Origin: JAGBWK01 sp964544595
Lineage (GTDB): Bacteria; Bacteroidota; Bacteroidia; Bacteroidales; Muribaculaceae
Direction: 5' to 3'
DNA: 64,000 nt
Assembly (NCBI GenBank): GCA_964544595.1
Contig: CAZJBM010000013.1
Span: 1 to 64,000, forward strand
The notes under the pieces are model-generated. The model was not told the origin of the DNA, searched no databases, and saw nothing but the letters and a program-made list of their open reading frames with translations. Of the stretch, positions 26,065 through 33,881 are shown one piece after another; within the stretch, counting starts at the first letter, position 1; every line of letters starts with the position of its first letter. Made by a program: the position numbers and the translations under genes.

Positions 26065-27365
26065 ATTGGTTGTGGTAAGGTCAATATTCTGGATGTCAGC
26101 AACCAATAGAACATAAACACGAGCGACCCCGCGTACAGGATCCATCCCTCGAAAAACCCGTGGATTATCAGCGCGACCCATAGGCTGAGGTAGAGCACCG
26201 CCAGCGAGATGCGGCTCTCGTCAGGCCTCATTCGCCATTTATACGACTTGTGATTCAGCACTCTGTACAGTCGCCGGGCCAGTCGGGCGTTAAACCATAC
26301 AAACGCCCCGAAGCCGAGAAGACCCACGTTTGAAAGCATCAGAAGCCACGACGATCCCGGCTCTGATCCGCTACTTCCCTCCTCTCCATGTTTATCGAAT
26401 CGCTCTGAGAATTTCGTCGCGTTGCAGAATCCGATGCCTATCAACGGACTCTCCTTGAACTCTTCCCATCGCGCTTCCCAAAGCTCGCCGCGCGAATATA
26501 TCATCGAGCCGCGCTTGTCGGCTACCTTAAATTTTATAATCACTACTTTCAGCGTATACGCCGACCCGACTGCGCATATAAGCGCAAGCCCTCCTATCAC
26601 GAGGCTCACTATCTTACGCTTGCGCATATCCCTTACCGCGAACAGCGTTATCACCATTAACCCGCACACCAATGATAGGATCGCCGCGCGCGACCCAGGT
26701 ATGAACGTCATTGCCGCGCCCGACACTAACACTACTCCCAGCCCAGCGATCTTCAGCCCTCTCCGGGCCGTTCCCCGCGTCGGGAAATGATATGACGTGT
26801 ACCATACCGTGATTATCGTTACCAACGCCGCGATTATGCTCAGCAACATCGGGTGCCCGATAAAACCGGGATATACAAATGTCTTTGGCCGAGGTATCTT
26901 AAACGGTATGTAGTAAATCATCGATACTACCACATCTAAGGCGAGCAGCACTATCAGCGCGCGCCATAGCTGCTCCCGCTCTACCGCAAGAGCCCCGCTA
27001 TAAATAAGCGGCGACAGCAGCCCAAGCATTACAACGAACAGCAGCAGATGCTCTACCGACCGTATCTCTACATCATCGGCGCGTATTATCAACGACAGCG
27101 CGCAGAAGATGCAGAACACTATCATCAGCCTGTTGAGTCTTACCTTTGGGGCGGCGAAAAGTCCAAGCCCGAGTGCGCCGAGCTCTATGAAATAGAGCCA
27201 ACTGCGCAGAGGCGCCCAGTCGATGACAGGGATATTCAGGCGCTCTCTTATAGGCTCGGTTTCATACATCGGTATGAACGTCAGAAGCGTGGTCACGACT
27301 ATCAGCACCGCCAACAACGTGGCTGCGAGCTTAAAATTACGCGACGTTACTACTGAGTTCTTCAT
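26058..27365 (-). CDS. O-antigen ligase/polymerase family membrane protein (copy 1)
   Basis: A 435-residue inner-membrane protein with about 11 hydrophobic segments and a large periplasmic loop near residues 285-345. The loop contains SRGELWEARWEEFKESPLIG, GIGF and EPGSSWLLMLSNVGLLGFG, the pattern of the Wzy/WaaL family. These proteins polymerise repeat units or transfer finished polysaccharide from the lipid carrier. The next gene upstream (27372-28679) has the same length and the same loop, so the pair arose by duplication. One may polymerise while the other ligates; sequence does not say which. Confidence 0.85.
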   Translation of the reverse strand: MKNSVVTSRNFKLAATLLAVLIVVTTLLTFIPMYETEPIRERLNIPVIDWAPLRSWLYFIELGALGLGLFAAPKVRLNRLMIVFCIFCALSLIIRADDVEIRSVEHLLLFVVMLGLLSPLIYSGALAVEREQLWRALIVLLALDVVVSMIYYIPFKIPRPKTFVYPGFIGHPMLLSIIAALVTIITVWYTSYHFPTRGTARRGLKIAGLGVVLVSGAAMTFIPGSRAAILSLVCGLMVITLFAVRDMRKRKIVSLVIGGLALICAVGSAYTLKVVIIKFKVADKRGSMIYSRGELWEARWEEFKESPLIGIGFCNATKFSERFDKHGEEGSSGSEPGSSWLLMLSNVGLLGFGAFVWFNARLARRLYRVLNHKSYKWRMRPDESRISLAVLYLSLWVALIIHGFFEGWILYAGSLVFMFYWLLTSRILTLPQPIK

Positions 27366-27371
27366 TTCTCT

Positions 27372-28679
27372 TTACTTATTTCTTCTTTCATCGTTTTCCG
27401 ATTGCTTGGCGAGCGAACATATCTGCCACGTCAGCAACCAATAGAGGAAAAATTCCACTCCTCTCACATATTCTATCCAGCCGTCGAAACAGCCGTGGAC
27501 CATCAGTAGCACCCACAGTCCGAGATAAAGCCCTACGGGAGGCCCGTGGGGCGTGTTTGATTTGTCGGCGGTGCCTCCTGAACCCCGCCGCCCTATGTTG
27601 CGCGACATTATTACGCACAGCTTCGCGTTGAATATCACGAAAACCGCGAAACCTATTAATCCCAGATTCGACAACAGCCTTAGCCATGACGAGCCTGCTT
27701 CCGACTTGGTCCAGTTCCCGTCCTCATCCGGGTGGTCGAAGAGGGGTGAGAAATGGGTCGACACCCCGAATCCTATCCCCGTCAAAGGGTGGTCGGTGAA
27801 TTCGAGCCAGCGCGCTTCCCAAAGCTCGTCGCGAGAGTACGTGATCGACTCCCGCTCCACTCCCTTCTCGACTTTAAATGTGAAGCCGCCGAATAGCGCG
27901 TCATATTGAAGCATTATCGTGGCTATCGCTATCGCCGAGCCGATCGTCACCTGTATCCAGCGCCTGCCTCTTACTCCCGACAGCGCGAACACCGGCACCA
28001 ATCCGAGCAACAGCGACCCGAGCGCTGCCCGCGATCCGGCCGCTATGGTCAGCATAAGCGTCATTATCAGCAGTATATATGGCGCGCCTATGCGTGTCAG
28101 CTTACCTTTTAGACTAAGTCGCTCACCCGCTGCCGCGCTTTTAAGCAACGTCCAGGTCAACACCAGCGACACTATGGCGGCTGAGATACTGAGCTCGTTT
28201 TGATGTTTAAACAGCCCGGCAAACACGATCAATCCGCTATGCGCTATCCTGTCATACACATAAATCCCGAAATTGGGCAGCATGAAGAGTGTAAGCGATA
28301 TGAGCAGCCATTTCCAATACTGTCCGCGGAATTTGTCGAGCGGACCGTTGCTGATCAATGGCGACACCAAAGCCATCGACAATACGTACATTACCGATTG
28401 CTTCAGCGAATCGTAGCGGGTCGACGCGCCCGACAGCAGCGACGACGCGATCATGATCGCGCTAAGCAGCAGCAGCCATCGATTGACTCTCAGCGTCGGG
28501 GCGACGGCCACAAGCACTACCGTCAATATGAGTCGCAGCCCGTATGAAGCCAAATGAAAAGCGTTGAAGCCTTCTGCCGGTATGATACCCAACAGCTCGG
28601 TTAAGACAACAACAATCGCCGCCATTGGCATCATGGCGACGATTGTTTGTTGCGGTATAGCTCTGATTGGGTTTCTCAT
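27372..28679 (-). CDS. O-antigen ligase/polymerase family membrane protein (copy 2)
   Basis: Also 435 residues, with about 11 membrane segments. Its loop carries SRDELWEARWLEFTDHPLTG, GIGF and EAGSSWLRLLSNLGLIGFAV, matching copy 1 closely in the loop and much less in the N-terminal half. It lies 6 bp upstream of copy 1 and 72 bp downstream of the Wzc-like gene in one operon. Retention of both copies suggests divided roles. Confidence 0.85.
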   Translation of the reverse strand: MRNPIRAIPQQTIVAMMPMAAIVVVLTELLGIIPAEGFNAFHLASYGLRLILTVVLVAVAPTLRVNRWLLLLSAIMIASSLLSGASTRYDSLKQSVMYVLSMALVSPLISNGPLDKFRGQYWKWLLISLTLFMLPNFGIYVYDRIAHSGLIVFAGLFKHQNELSISAAIVSLVLTWTLLKSAAAGERLSLKGKLTRIGAPYILLIMTLMLTIAAGSRAALGSLLLGLVPVFALSGVRGRRWIQVTIGSAIAIATIMLQYDALFGGFTFKVEKGVERESITYSRDELWEARWLEFTDHPLTGIGFGVSTHFSPLFDHPDEDGNWTKSEAGSSWLRLLSNLGLIGFAVFVIFNAKLCVIMSRNIGRRGSGGTADKSNTPHGPPVGLYLGLWVLLMVHGCFDGWIEYVRGVEFFLYWLLTWQICSLAKQSENDERRNK

Positions 28680-28751
28680 TCTACATTATTCTGAAGGCAT
28701 TTGGCTGAAGATTTCGCTATCCCGGCCTTCATAGGCGACCGGGGCGGCATA

Positions 28752-31262
28752 TTATTTCTTCTTTGCCTCGCTTTCGCTCGACGAGTCCGAAGAATGTTTC
28801 TGCTTCTTCTTGCCGTAGCCGTAGCCATAACCGTAGCCATAGCCGTAACCATAGCTGAATCGGTTGCCGCGGTAGATGAACGACGTGGTCGAGTTCTCCG
28901 TGCCGTTAAGCACGATCGACATGTTGCCGTAACGCTTGGTGTCGTAGAAATCCTGTACCACTCCGAGCATGCTGCGCTCCAGCACTCCTGCGCGGATAAT
29001 GAAGAGTGTAAGGTCGGTGAGGCGGTTGATGATCTTCGCGTCGGCCACGATCTCTGCGGGCGGGCAGTCGATGATCACGTAGTCGTAATCCTCGCGCAGT
29101 TGGGCGATAAGATTATCGAGACGCTCGCTGTAGAGGAGTTCGGCGGGGTTGGGTGGTATAGGACCGGCCGGGTACATATCGAGGCCTTCGTGACCCTGAA
29201 TGTTGCGTACCACCACGTCTTCTACTTCTGCCGTTCCGGCAAGGTAGTTCGACATACCCTGGGTCGGCTCGCCGATAAGCTCCGATGCCGTGGCTTTACG
29301 GAGGTCGAGGTCGATTAGGGCCACGCGCTTACCTTTGAGCGCAAGCACCGATGCGAGGTTGGCCGACATGAACGTCTTTCCTGAGCCGGGGTTGGCCGAA
29401 GTCAACATGATCACGCGCGCTCCCTTCTCGTTCGCGCCGCGGGGTATCATGAACTCAAGGTTGGTACGCACCACGCGGAACGCCTCGTTGACAATATCGC
29501 TCTTGCCGCGGTCCACGATGATCTCGGTCTTCTCAAGCGAGCGGCGCTTGTTGCCAAACATTTTGCGGAATCCGGTGACCTTCTTGCCCGTAGCGGGGAT
29601 TTCGCCGACAAACGGTATACGTATCTTGTCGAGGTCGCGACGGCCGCGCACCTTAGAGTTGAGCACTTCGGTCAGGAAGATGAAGCCGCCGGGGACAAGA
29701 AGGCCGATGGCCACTGCGATAGAGTAGATTTTCTGCTCGTTGGGAGCTACGGGGCCCGAGATTGTCGGGGGCTCCATGAGCTTGGTGTTGTAGGCGGTGA
29801 ACGCCTGCGAGAGTTCGTTCTCCTCGCGCTTCTGGAGAAGATAGATGTAAAGCTCCTCTTTCACCTTCTGCTGGCGCTCGTAGGTCAGCAGGTGACGCGC
29901 CTGAGAGGGAGCGGCCGTCATGTGCGATCCGGCCAGTGCCTGGAGCGACTGCGTGCCTCGGATCTCGGCATTGAGGGTGGTGATGTAAGAGTCAATGGCC
30001 GTGAGGATTGCCTGGCGCTTGCCTGCGAGCTCCACGTCGATGCGCTCTACAACCGGGTTCTCCTCCGATGAGTTGGCGATAAGGTTGTTGCGGGTGATGA
30101 GCGCCATGTTGTAGTCGGCGATCAGGCCCTCGATGCTTATGTTCTGCAGACCTGTCGACGCGGGGAGCACGATATTGGAGTTAGCGACATTGCTGAGGTG
30201 GTCGCGCACCTGGCGGGCATGCGAGAGAGTGGTGTTGAGGCGGGCTACTTCGTCGGCCGCCGAGAGTGAGCGTTCGAGATATGCGCTCGACACGGCCCCC
30301 ACGTCAGTGATGCGCTGCGACGACTTGTAGTCCGATATATCTGAGTCTACCGAGCCGAGCTCTTTCTCTATGACTACGAGACGGTCGTTGATGAATTCCG
30401 AGGTCGATACCGACTTCTCGTTGCGGTCTTTGATCCAGTTCTCGTTGTAGACCTCGATGATCGTTTCGAGGGTTTCGTTGGCGCGCTGCTGGTTGACATC
30501 TTTGAGAGTGATGTGCATTACCGACGAGTAGTTGTCTTTAATCTGCGTGTCGAGCGACGAGAGTATGCGGTTTTTGGCTGCCGCTACCCCTACGCGGTCT
30601 ATCGTGATGTCGAGCTGCTTCTGCTTCGAGCCGAGGAATGCCGGATTCTCCTCCACGATGATGCGGCCCAGAGGCGTGGCGAGTGTGTCGCCCGACTGCT
30701 TGGCGAGATTTATCTTCAGGTCCATCTTCTCCGTGGAGTCGTCCGAGCCGTCGTAGCGGGTGAAGTCGTCGAGGATGAGGGTGCCGTTGCCCGTAAAGTC
30801 AGCCTTTACTTTCGCGTGTCCGTTCTCGCCAAGGTCGAGAAATTTCACCACTACGGGAAGGTCTGAGCCGTAGAGCACGCGGTTTTTCAATCCGTCGGCC
30901 ACGGTGTAGTTCACGTCGAGGCCGAGGCGCTTTACAACCTCTTCGATAATGATGGTCGACTTGATCTGCACCATCTCGTTGTTGATATTCTGCTTCGTGT
31001 TGAAGCCGGCGATATCCTTGAAGGTCTCCGACACTTCAGGGCCGTTGCCCTTGGTCTGGTCATCCTTCACCATGATAGCGGCGGTTGAGACATAGACCTT
31101 GTTGGTTTTCAGTATGTAATAATATGCGTAGCCGCAGGTGATCAGCAAGGCTATTGCGAACCAATACCAGCGGGCAAGGCAAAGCCAAAGAAGCTCGTTG
31201 ACCGTGATTGATTGCGTGTCTTTGACTTTTTCGTCAGTTTCTATAGTCGGTTTATTATCCAT
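28752..31262 (-). CDS. Wzc-like polysaccharide co-polymerase with tyrosine autokinase domain
   Basis: An 836-residue inner-membrane protein. The N-terminal Wzz domain starts with a membrane helix at about 33-53; a second lies near 515-535. Between them is a periplasmic coiled-coil region. The cytoplasmic BY-kinase domain has Walker A NPGSGKT (Lys629), Walker A' ALIDLDLR (about 648-655) and Walker B VIIDCPP (about 729-735). The C-terminal tail has seven Tyr-Gly pairs in a row (804-817), the usual site of autophosphorylation clusters, then a Lys/Ser-rich end. It should control chain length and export of the polysaccharide together with the Wza-like protein. Confidence 0.93.
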   Translation of the reverse strand: MDNKPTIETDEKVKDTQSITVNELLWLCLARWYWFAIALLITCGYAYYYILKTNKVYVSTAAIMVKDDQTKGNGPEVSETFKDIAGFNTKQNINNEMVQIKSTIIIEEVVKRLGLDVNYTVADGLKNRVLYGSDLPVVVKFLDLGENGHAKVKADFTGNGTLILDDFTRYDGSDDSTEKMDLKINLAKQSGDTLATPLGRIIVEENPAFLGSKQKQLDITIDRVGVAAAKNRILSSLDTQIKDNYSSVMHITLKDVNQQRANETLETIIEVYNENWIKDRNEKSVSTSEFINDRLVVIEKELGSVDSDISDYKSSQRITDVGAVSSAYLERSLSAADEVARLNTTLSHARQVRDHLSNVANSNIVLPASTGLQNISIEGLIADYNMALITRNNLIANSSEENPVVERIDVELAGKRQAILTAIDSYITTLNAEIRGTQSLQALAGSHMTAAPSQARHLLTYERQQKVKEELYIYLLQKREENELSQAFTAYNTKLMEPPTISGPVAPNEQKIYSIAVAIGLLVPGGFIFLTEVLNSKVRGRRDLDKIRIPFVGEIPATGKKVTGFRKMFGNKRRSLEKTEIIVDRGKSDIVNEAFRVVRTNLEFMIPRGANEKGARVIMLTSANPGSGKTFMSANLASVLALKGKRVALIDLDLRKATASELIGEPTQGMSNYLAGTAEVEDVVVRNIQGHEGLDMYPAGPIPPNPAELLYSERLDNLIAQLREDYDYVIIDCPPAEIVADAKIINRLTDLTLFIIRAGVLERSMLGVVQDFYDTKRYGNMSIVLNGTENSTTSFIYRGNRFSYGYGYGYGYGYGYGKKKQKHSSDSSSESEAKKK

Positions 31263-31346
31263 TTTTACACAGGTGTTCAGAAGTTTAGTGTTCTTGTGTC
31301 ATTGTCCGGTGTGAGGTCGTCGCGGTCATCTCCGCGCCCCCGGGTA

Positions 31347-32171
31347 TTACTTGATGAAGAGGAGGGCGACTGTGATACCGAATGAAGCGAGCGAGATCCA
31401 GAAAGAGGGGGTGAAGGGCGTGTTGCCGTTGGAGGTCGTCTCGCGTTTGCGCTTGTCGTTGGGCTCTACGTAGATGATATCGTTCTGCTGTATGTAGTAA
31501 ACGGGCGACTGGAAGAGCGAGTTGGCGTCGGTGAGGTCCACTTCATAGGCTTGCTCTCTGCCCTCTTCGGTGCGTATCACCTTCACGTTGGTGCGCTCGC
31601 CGTCGATTGTCAGGTCGCCTGCGAGACCGATGGCCTCCACGAGTGTGAGGCGGTCGCGGTCGAAGATTATGCGGCCGGGTTGCCCTACCGAGCCGAGAGC
31701 GGTGAATGAGTGGTCAAGGAACTCTACCACTACCGTCGGGTCCTTCAGGAGGCGGCGGCTGATAAGCTCATCCTTTATGGTTTTGGCGATCTGCTGGCGG
31801 GTCATGCCTGTCACGTGGATAGGGCCGAGCACCGGGAAGTCGATGTCGCCGAAGCTGTCGACGATATAAGGAGCTGTCTGGCCGCTGTTGTATGAGCCGC
31901 TTGAGGCCGCTGCCGCGCTCTGGCGCCCTGTCGCCGTGCCGATTCGACGCGACTGGATAGGGAGGTTGAAGATTTCGGCGAGCTGAGCGTCCTGAGAGTG
32001 CACCACGATCGACACGCGGTCGCCCGGCTGGGCCGTGATTTCATTGATAGGGGCTGACGACACCGACTGTCCTGAGTTAAGGTTCTGGATATACGTGATA
32101 TCCTTCGGAGTCTGGCAAGCTGTTAATGCCGCAACAAAAGCTATGGCATATAAAAGTTTAAAACTACGCAT
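31347..32171 (-). CDS. Wza-like polysaccharide export lipoprotein
   Basis: A 274-residue outer-membrane lipoprotein: signal peptide with lipobox LTAC at about residue 19. The polysaccharide-export domain begins ITAQPGDRVSIVVHSQD and continues through DIDFPVLGPIHVTGMTRQQI. An SLBB-type segment follows (PGRIIFDRDRLTLVEAIGLA), then IIYVEPNDKRKRE and a C-terminal helix. It forms the outer-membrane channel that docks with the Wzc-like protein. It lies 66 bp after the WecA-type gene and 84 bp before the Wzc-like gene. Confidence 0.92.
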   Translation of the reverse strand: MRSFKLLYAIAFVAALTACQTPKDITYIQNLNSGQSVSSAPINEITAQPGDRVSIVVHSQDAQLAEIFNLPIQSRRIGTATGRQSAAAASSGSYNSGQTAPYIVDSFGDIDFPVLGPIHVTGMTRQQIAKTIKDELISRRLLKDPTVVVEFLDHSFTALGSVGQPGRIIFDRDRLTLVEAIGLAGDLTIDGERTNVKVIRTEEGREQAYEVDLTDANSLFQSPVYYIQQNDIIYVEPNDKRKRETTSNGNTPFTPSFWISLASFGITVALLFIK

Positions 32172-32237
32172 ATTGTTGATTGGTTTATTTATTTCTCATT
32201 AAATCAGTTGTAAACGCGGTTAGAGAGGGAGATCCGG

Positions 32238-33407
32238 CTAATCGTAGATTTCGGCAATCTGCGGATGAGTCTTCTTACGGCGCTCTATAGCCTTGGTCAG
32301 CGCGATGTTAAACGTCGTCCATCCTATGATGTCTATGGCAAGCACCATAAATATCGACAGATGTTTCGCCAGCACTATGTTGAGCAGCGTTATCATCGCC
32401 GAGAGAGAGATGATAACGAGCATCGCGACGCGCTGTTTCATACCCAAAGCGAGCAGCTTATGGTGGATATGGGTCTGCCCCGGCTCGAATGGGCTCCTGC
32501 CGGCGCGGATGCGGTGGAAAAACACGCGGAGAACATCGAGACAAGGCACCACAAGCGGCGAGAAGCCTATCGCGAGCGGATAGTTGAAATCGATGTCGGG
32601 GATCGGCGACAACGAGCTCGCCTTGATGGCGAGAACGCTGAGTATCAATCCCGAAGTCAATGCTCCGGTATCTCCCATGAATATCTTTTTGCCGACCTTC
32701 TGATTCCCGAACACGTTGTAGTAGAAGAACGGGACCAGAGTGCCGAACGATGCCATCGACAGCATGAAATACAGGTAGTCGCCGGCATTGAAGAAGATAA
32801 ACGCGTAGAATGCGAGCGCGAAAGCCGACAAGCCCGAGGCGAGCCCGTCGATGCCGTCTATCAGATTTATCGCGTTAATAACCAGCAACATCACAACCAC
32901 CGTCAACACATCGGCCACCCAGGGCTCCAGCTCGCCGATGCCGAGAAAGCCCTCGAGATCGTCAACCGTCATACCGGAGCTGACTATCAGCACCGCGGCC
33001 ACGATCTGCGCCGCGAATTTGGCGCGGTAGCGAACTCCGACAAGGTCGTCGGCAAGCCCTACCAGATACATCATCATCAGGGCCGAGAAGCCGAAGCAGA
33101 GCTCAACCATATCCGACGGACAAAACCGAGACACGGACTCCGGCTGAGCTCCAGCCATCAATATGTTCACCCCCGCGACGATAGCGAGCGCGAGCAAAAT
33201 CGAAGGCATGAAAGCCATCCCGCCGAGCCTCGGCACGGCGCCATGGTGTATTTTTCGCTTGTCGGGGACATCAAAAAGATTCTTGCGATACGAAATCAAA
33301 AGTATACGCGGAATCAGGATTCCGGTAACCAACATACTAATCAGCAACGCAAAGACCCCGTTGAATATCCACGAATTGAAAGGTAAAGTTATAAAGTTAG
33401 TGGTCAT
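32238..33407 (-). CDS. WecA/TagO-type undecaprenyl-phosphate sugar-1-phosphate transferase
   Basis: A 389-residue inner-membrane enzyme with about 11 membrane segments that starts a polysaccharide on undecaprenyl phosphate. Family motifs are all present: RKIHHGAVPRLGG, LADDLVGVR, NLIDGIDGLA, FMGDTGA and the HIHHKLL loop. The sugar is usually GlcNAc-1-phosphate. It is the first gene of the seven-gene minus-strand operon. A good promoter lies upstream at 33472-33503, and the leader can form a small hairpin (CCTCG/CGAGG at 33446-33459). Confidence 0.93.
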   Translation of the reverse strand: MTTNFITLPFNSWIFNGVFALLISMLVTGILIPRILLISYRKNLFDVPDKRKIHHGAVPRLGGMAFMPSILLALAIVAGVNILMAGAQPESVSRFCPSDMVELCFGFSALMMMYLVGLADDLVGVRYRAKFAAQIVAAVLIVSSGMTVDDLEGFLGIGELEPWVADVLTVVVMLLVINAINLIDGIDGLASGLSAFALAFYAFIFFNAGDYLYFMLSMASFGTLVPFFYYNVFGNQKVGKKIFMGDTGALTSGLILSVLAIKASSLSPIPDIDFNYPLAIGFSPLVVPCLDVLRVFFHRIRAGRSPFEPGQTHIHHKLLALGMKQRVAMLVIISLSAMITLLNIVLAKHLSIFMVLAIDIIGWTTFNIALTKAIERRKKTHPQIAEIYD

Positions 33408-33471
33408 TAACAGACTCCGACGTTTAGGATTGAGAGTTAAAAATTCCTCGCTTCCGAGGCATAATTAGCCG

Positions 33472-33503
33472 CAAATGTAGCTATAATGATTGAAATTGAC
33501 AAG
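33472..33503 (-). promoter_or_regulatory. Promoter of the surface polysaccharide operon
   Basis: The minus strand has CTTG (33503-33500) and TACATTTG (33479-33472) separated by 20 bp. The implied transcript start is about 58 nt upstream of the WecA-type start codon. Confidence 0.6.
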
Positions 33504-33517
33504 ATTTTCCGCGTTTT

Positions 33518-33775
33518 TAACCCAAAAACCGCGTTTTTAACTCTCGCGACTGCGCGCGAAGGCGCGTTTTGGGGTGCGAAGAAGAGCGAAAAAGCGGGCG
33601 CGTTTCGGCGCGCGTTTTGGTGCAAATTCGCGCGTTTTTTGCGCGTTTTCGGCGCGAAAATGCGCGTTTTTGACGAGTTTTTTGCGCGAAAATGCGCGTT
33701 TTTGACGCGAAAACGCGCATTTTGGGGGCCAAAAAACGCGAAAAAGCGCGCTTTTTTTGCGCGTTTTCGCAAAAA
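33518..33775. repeat. Array of GCGCGTTTT / AAAACGCGC motifs
   Basis: The gene-free interval 33408-33881 contains this striking low-complexity stretch. About a dozen copies of CGCGTTTT or its reverse and the related CGCGAAAA occur in both orientations, at irregular spacing of about 10-30 bp. Open frames through it (for example 33486-33875) encode only repetitive Phe/Arg/Lys/Ala-rich sequence and are not believable genes. It lies between the polysaccharide operon promoter and the kinase locus promoter. It could be a binding platform for a nucleoid protein, a highly structured region, or a slippage-prone array. Confidence 0.7.
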
Positions 33776-33813
33776 AAATTTCGCCGATGAGGCGGCGTTA
33801 CGACTATTTTTAT

Positions 33814-33821
33814 TATATTTG
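33814..33821 (+). promoter_or_regulatory. -7 promoter element of the first kinase gene
   Basis: TATATTTG fits the -7 box, 60 bp before the kinase start codon. The expected -33 position shows no TTTG, so the promoter may be weak or activated. Confidence 0.45.
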
Positions 33822-33881
33822 CGGTTATTTTATAAAACCTTCGACACTCTGTTTCCACCTAACAACCTACACTGACGGTAT

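Noticed and set aside
32265..33386. A 373-residue open frame opposite the WecA-type gene
   Set aside because: It is an antisense shadow: composition is Arg/His/Gln-rich and the WecA frame has all family motifs.
33486..33875. Open frame of about 129 residues on the plus strand and two on the minus strand (33437-33772, 33517-33858)
   Set aside because: All run through the GCGCGTTTT array and encode repetitive Phe/Arg/Lys/Ala-rich text in several frames at once, as expected from low-complexity DNA.
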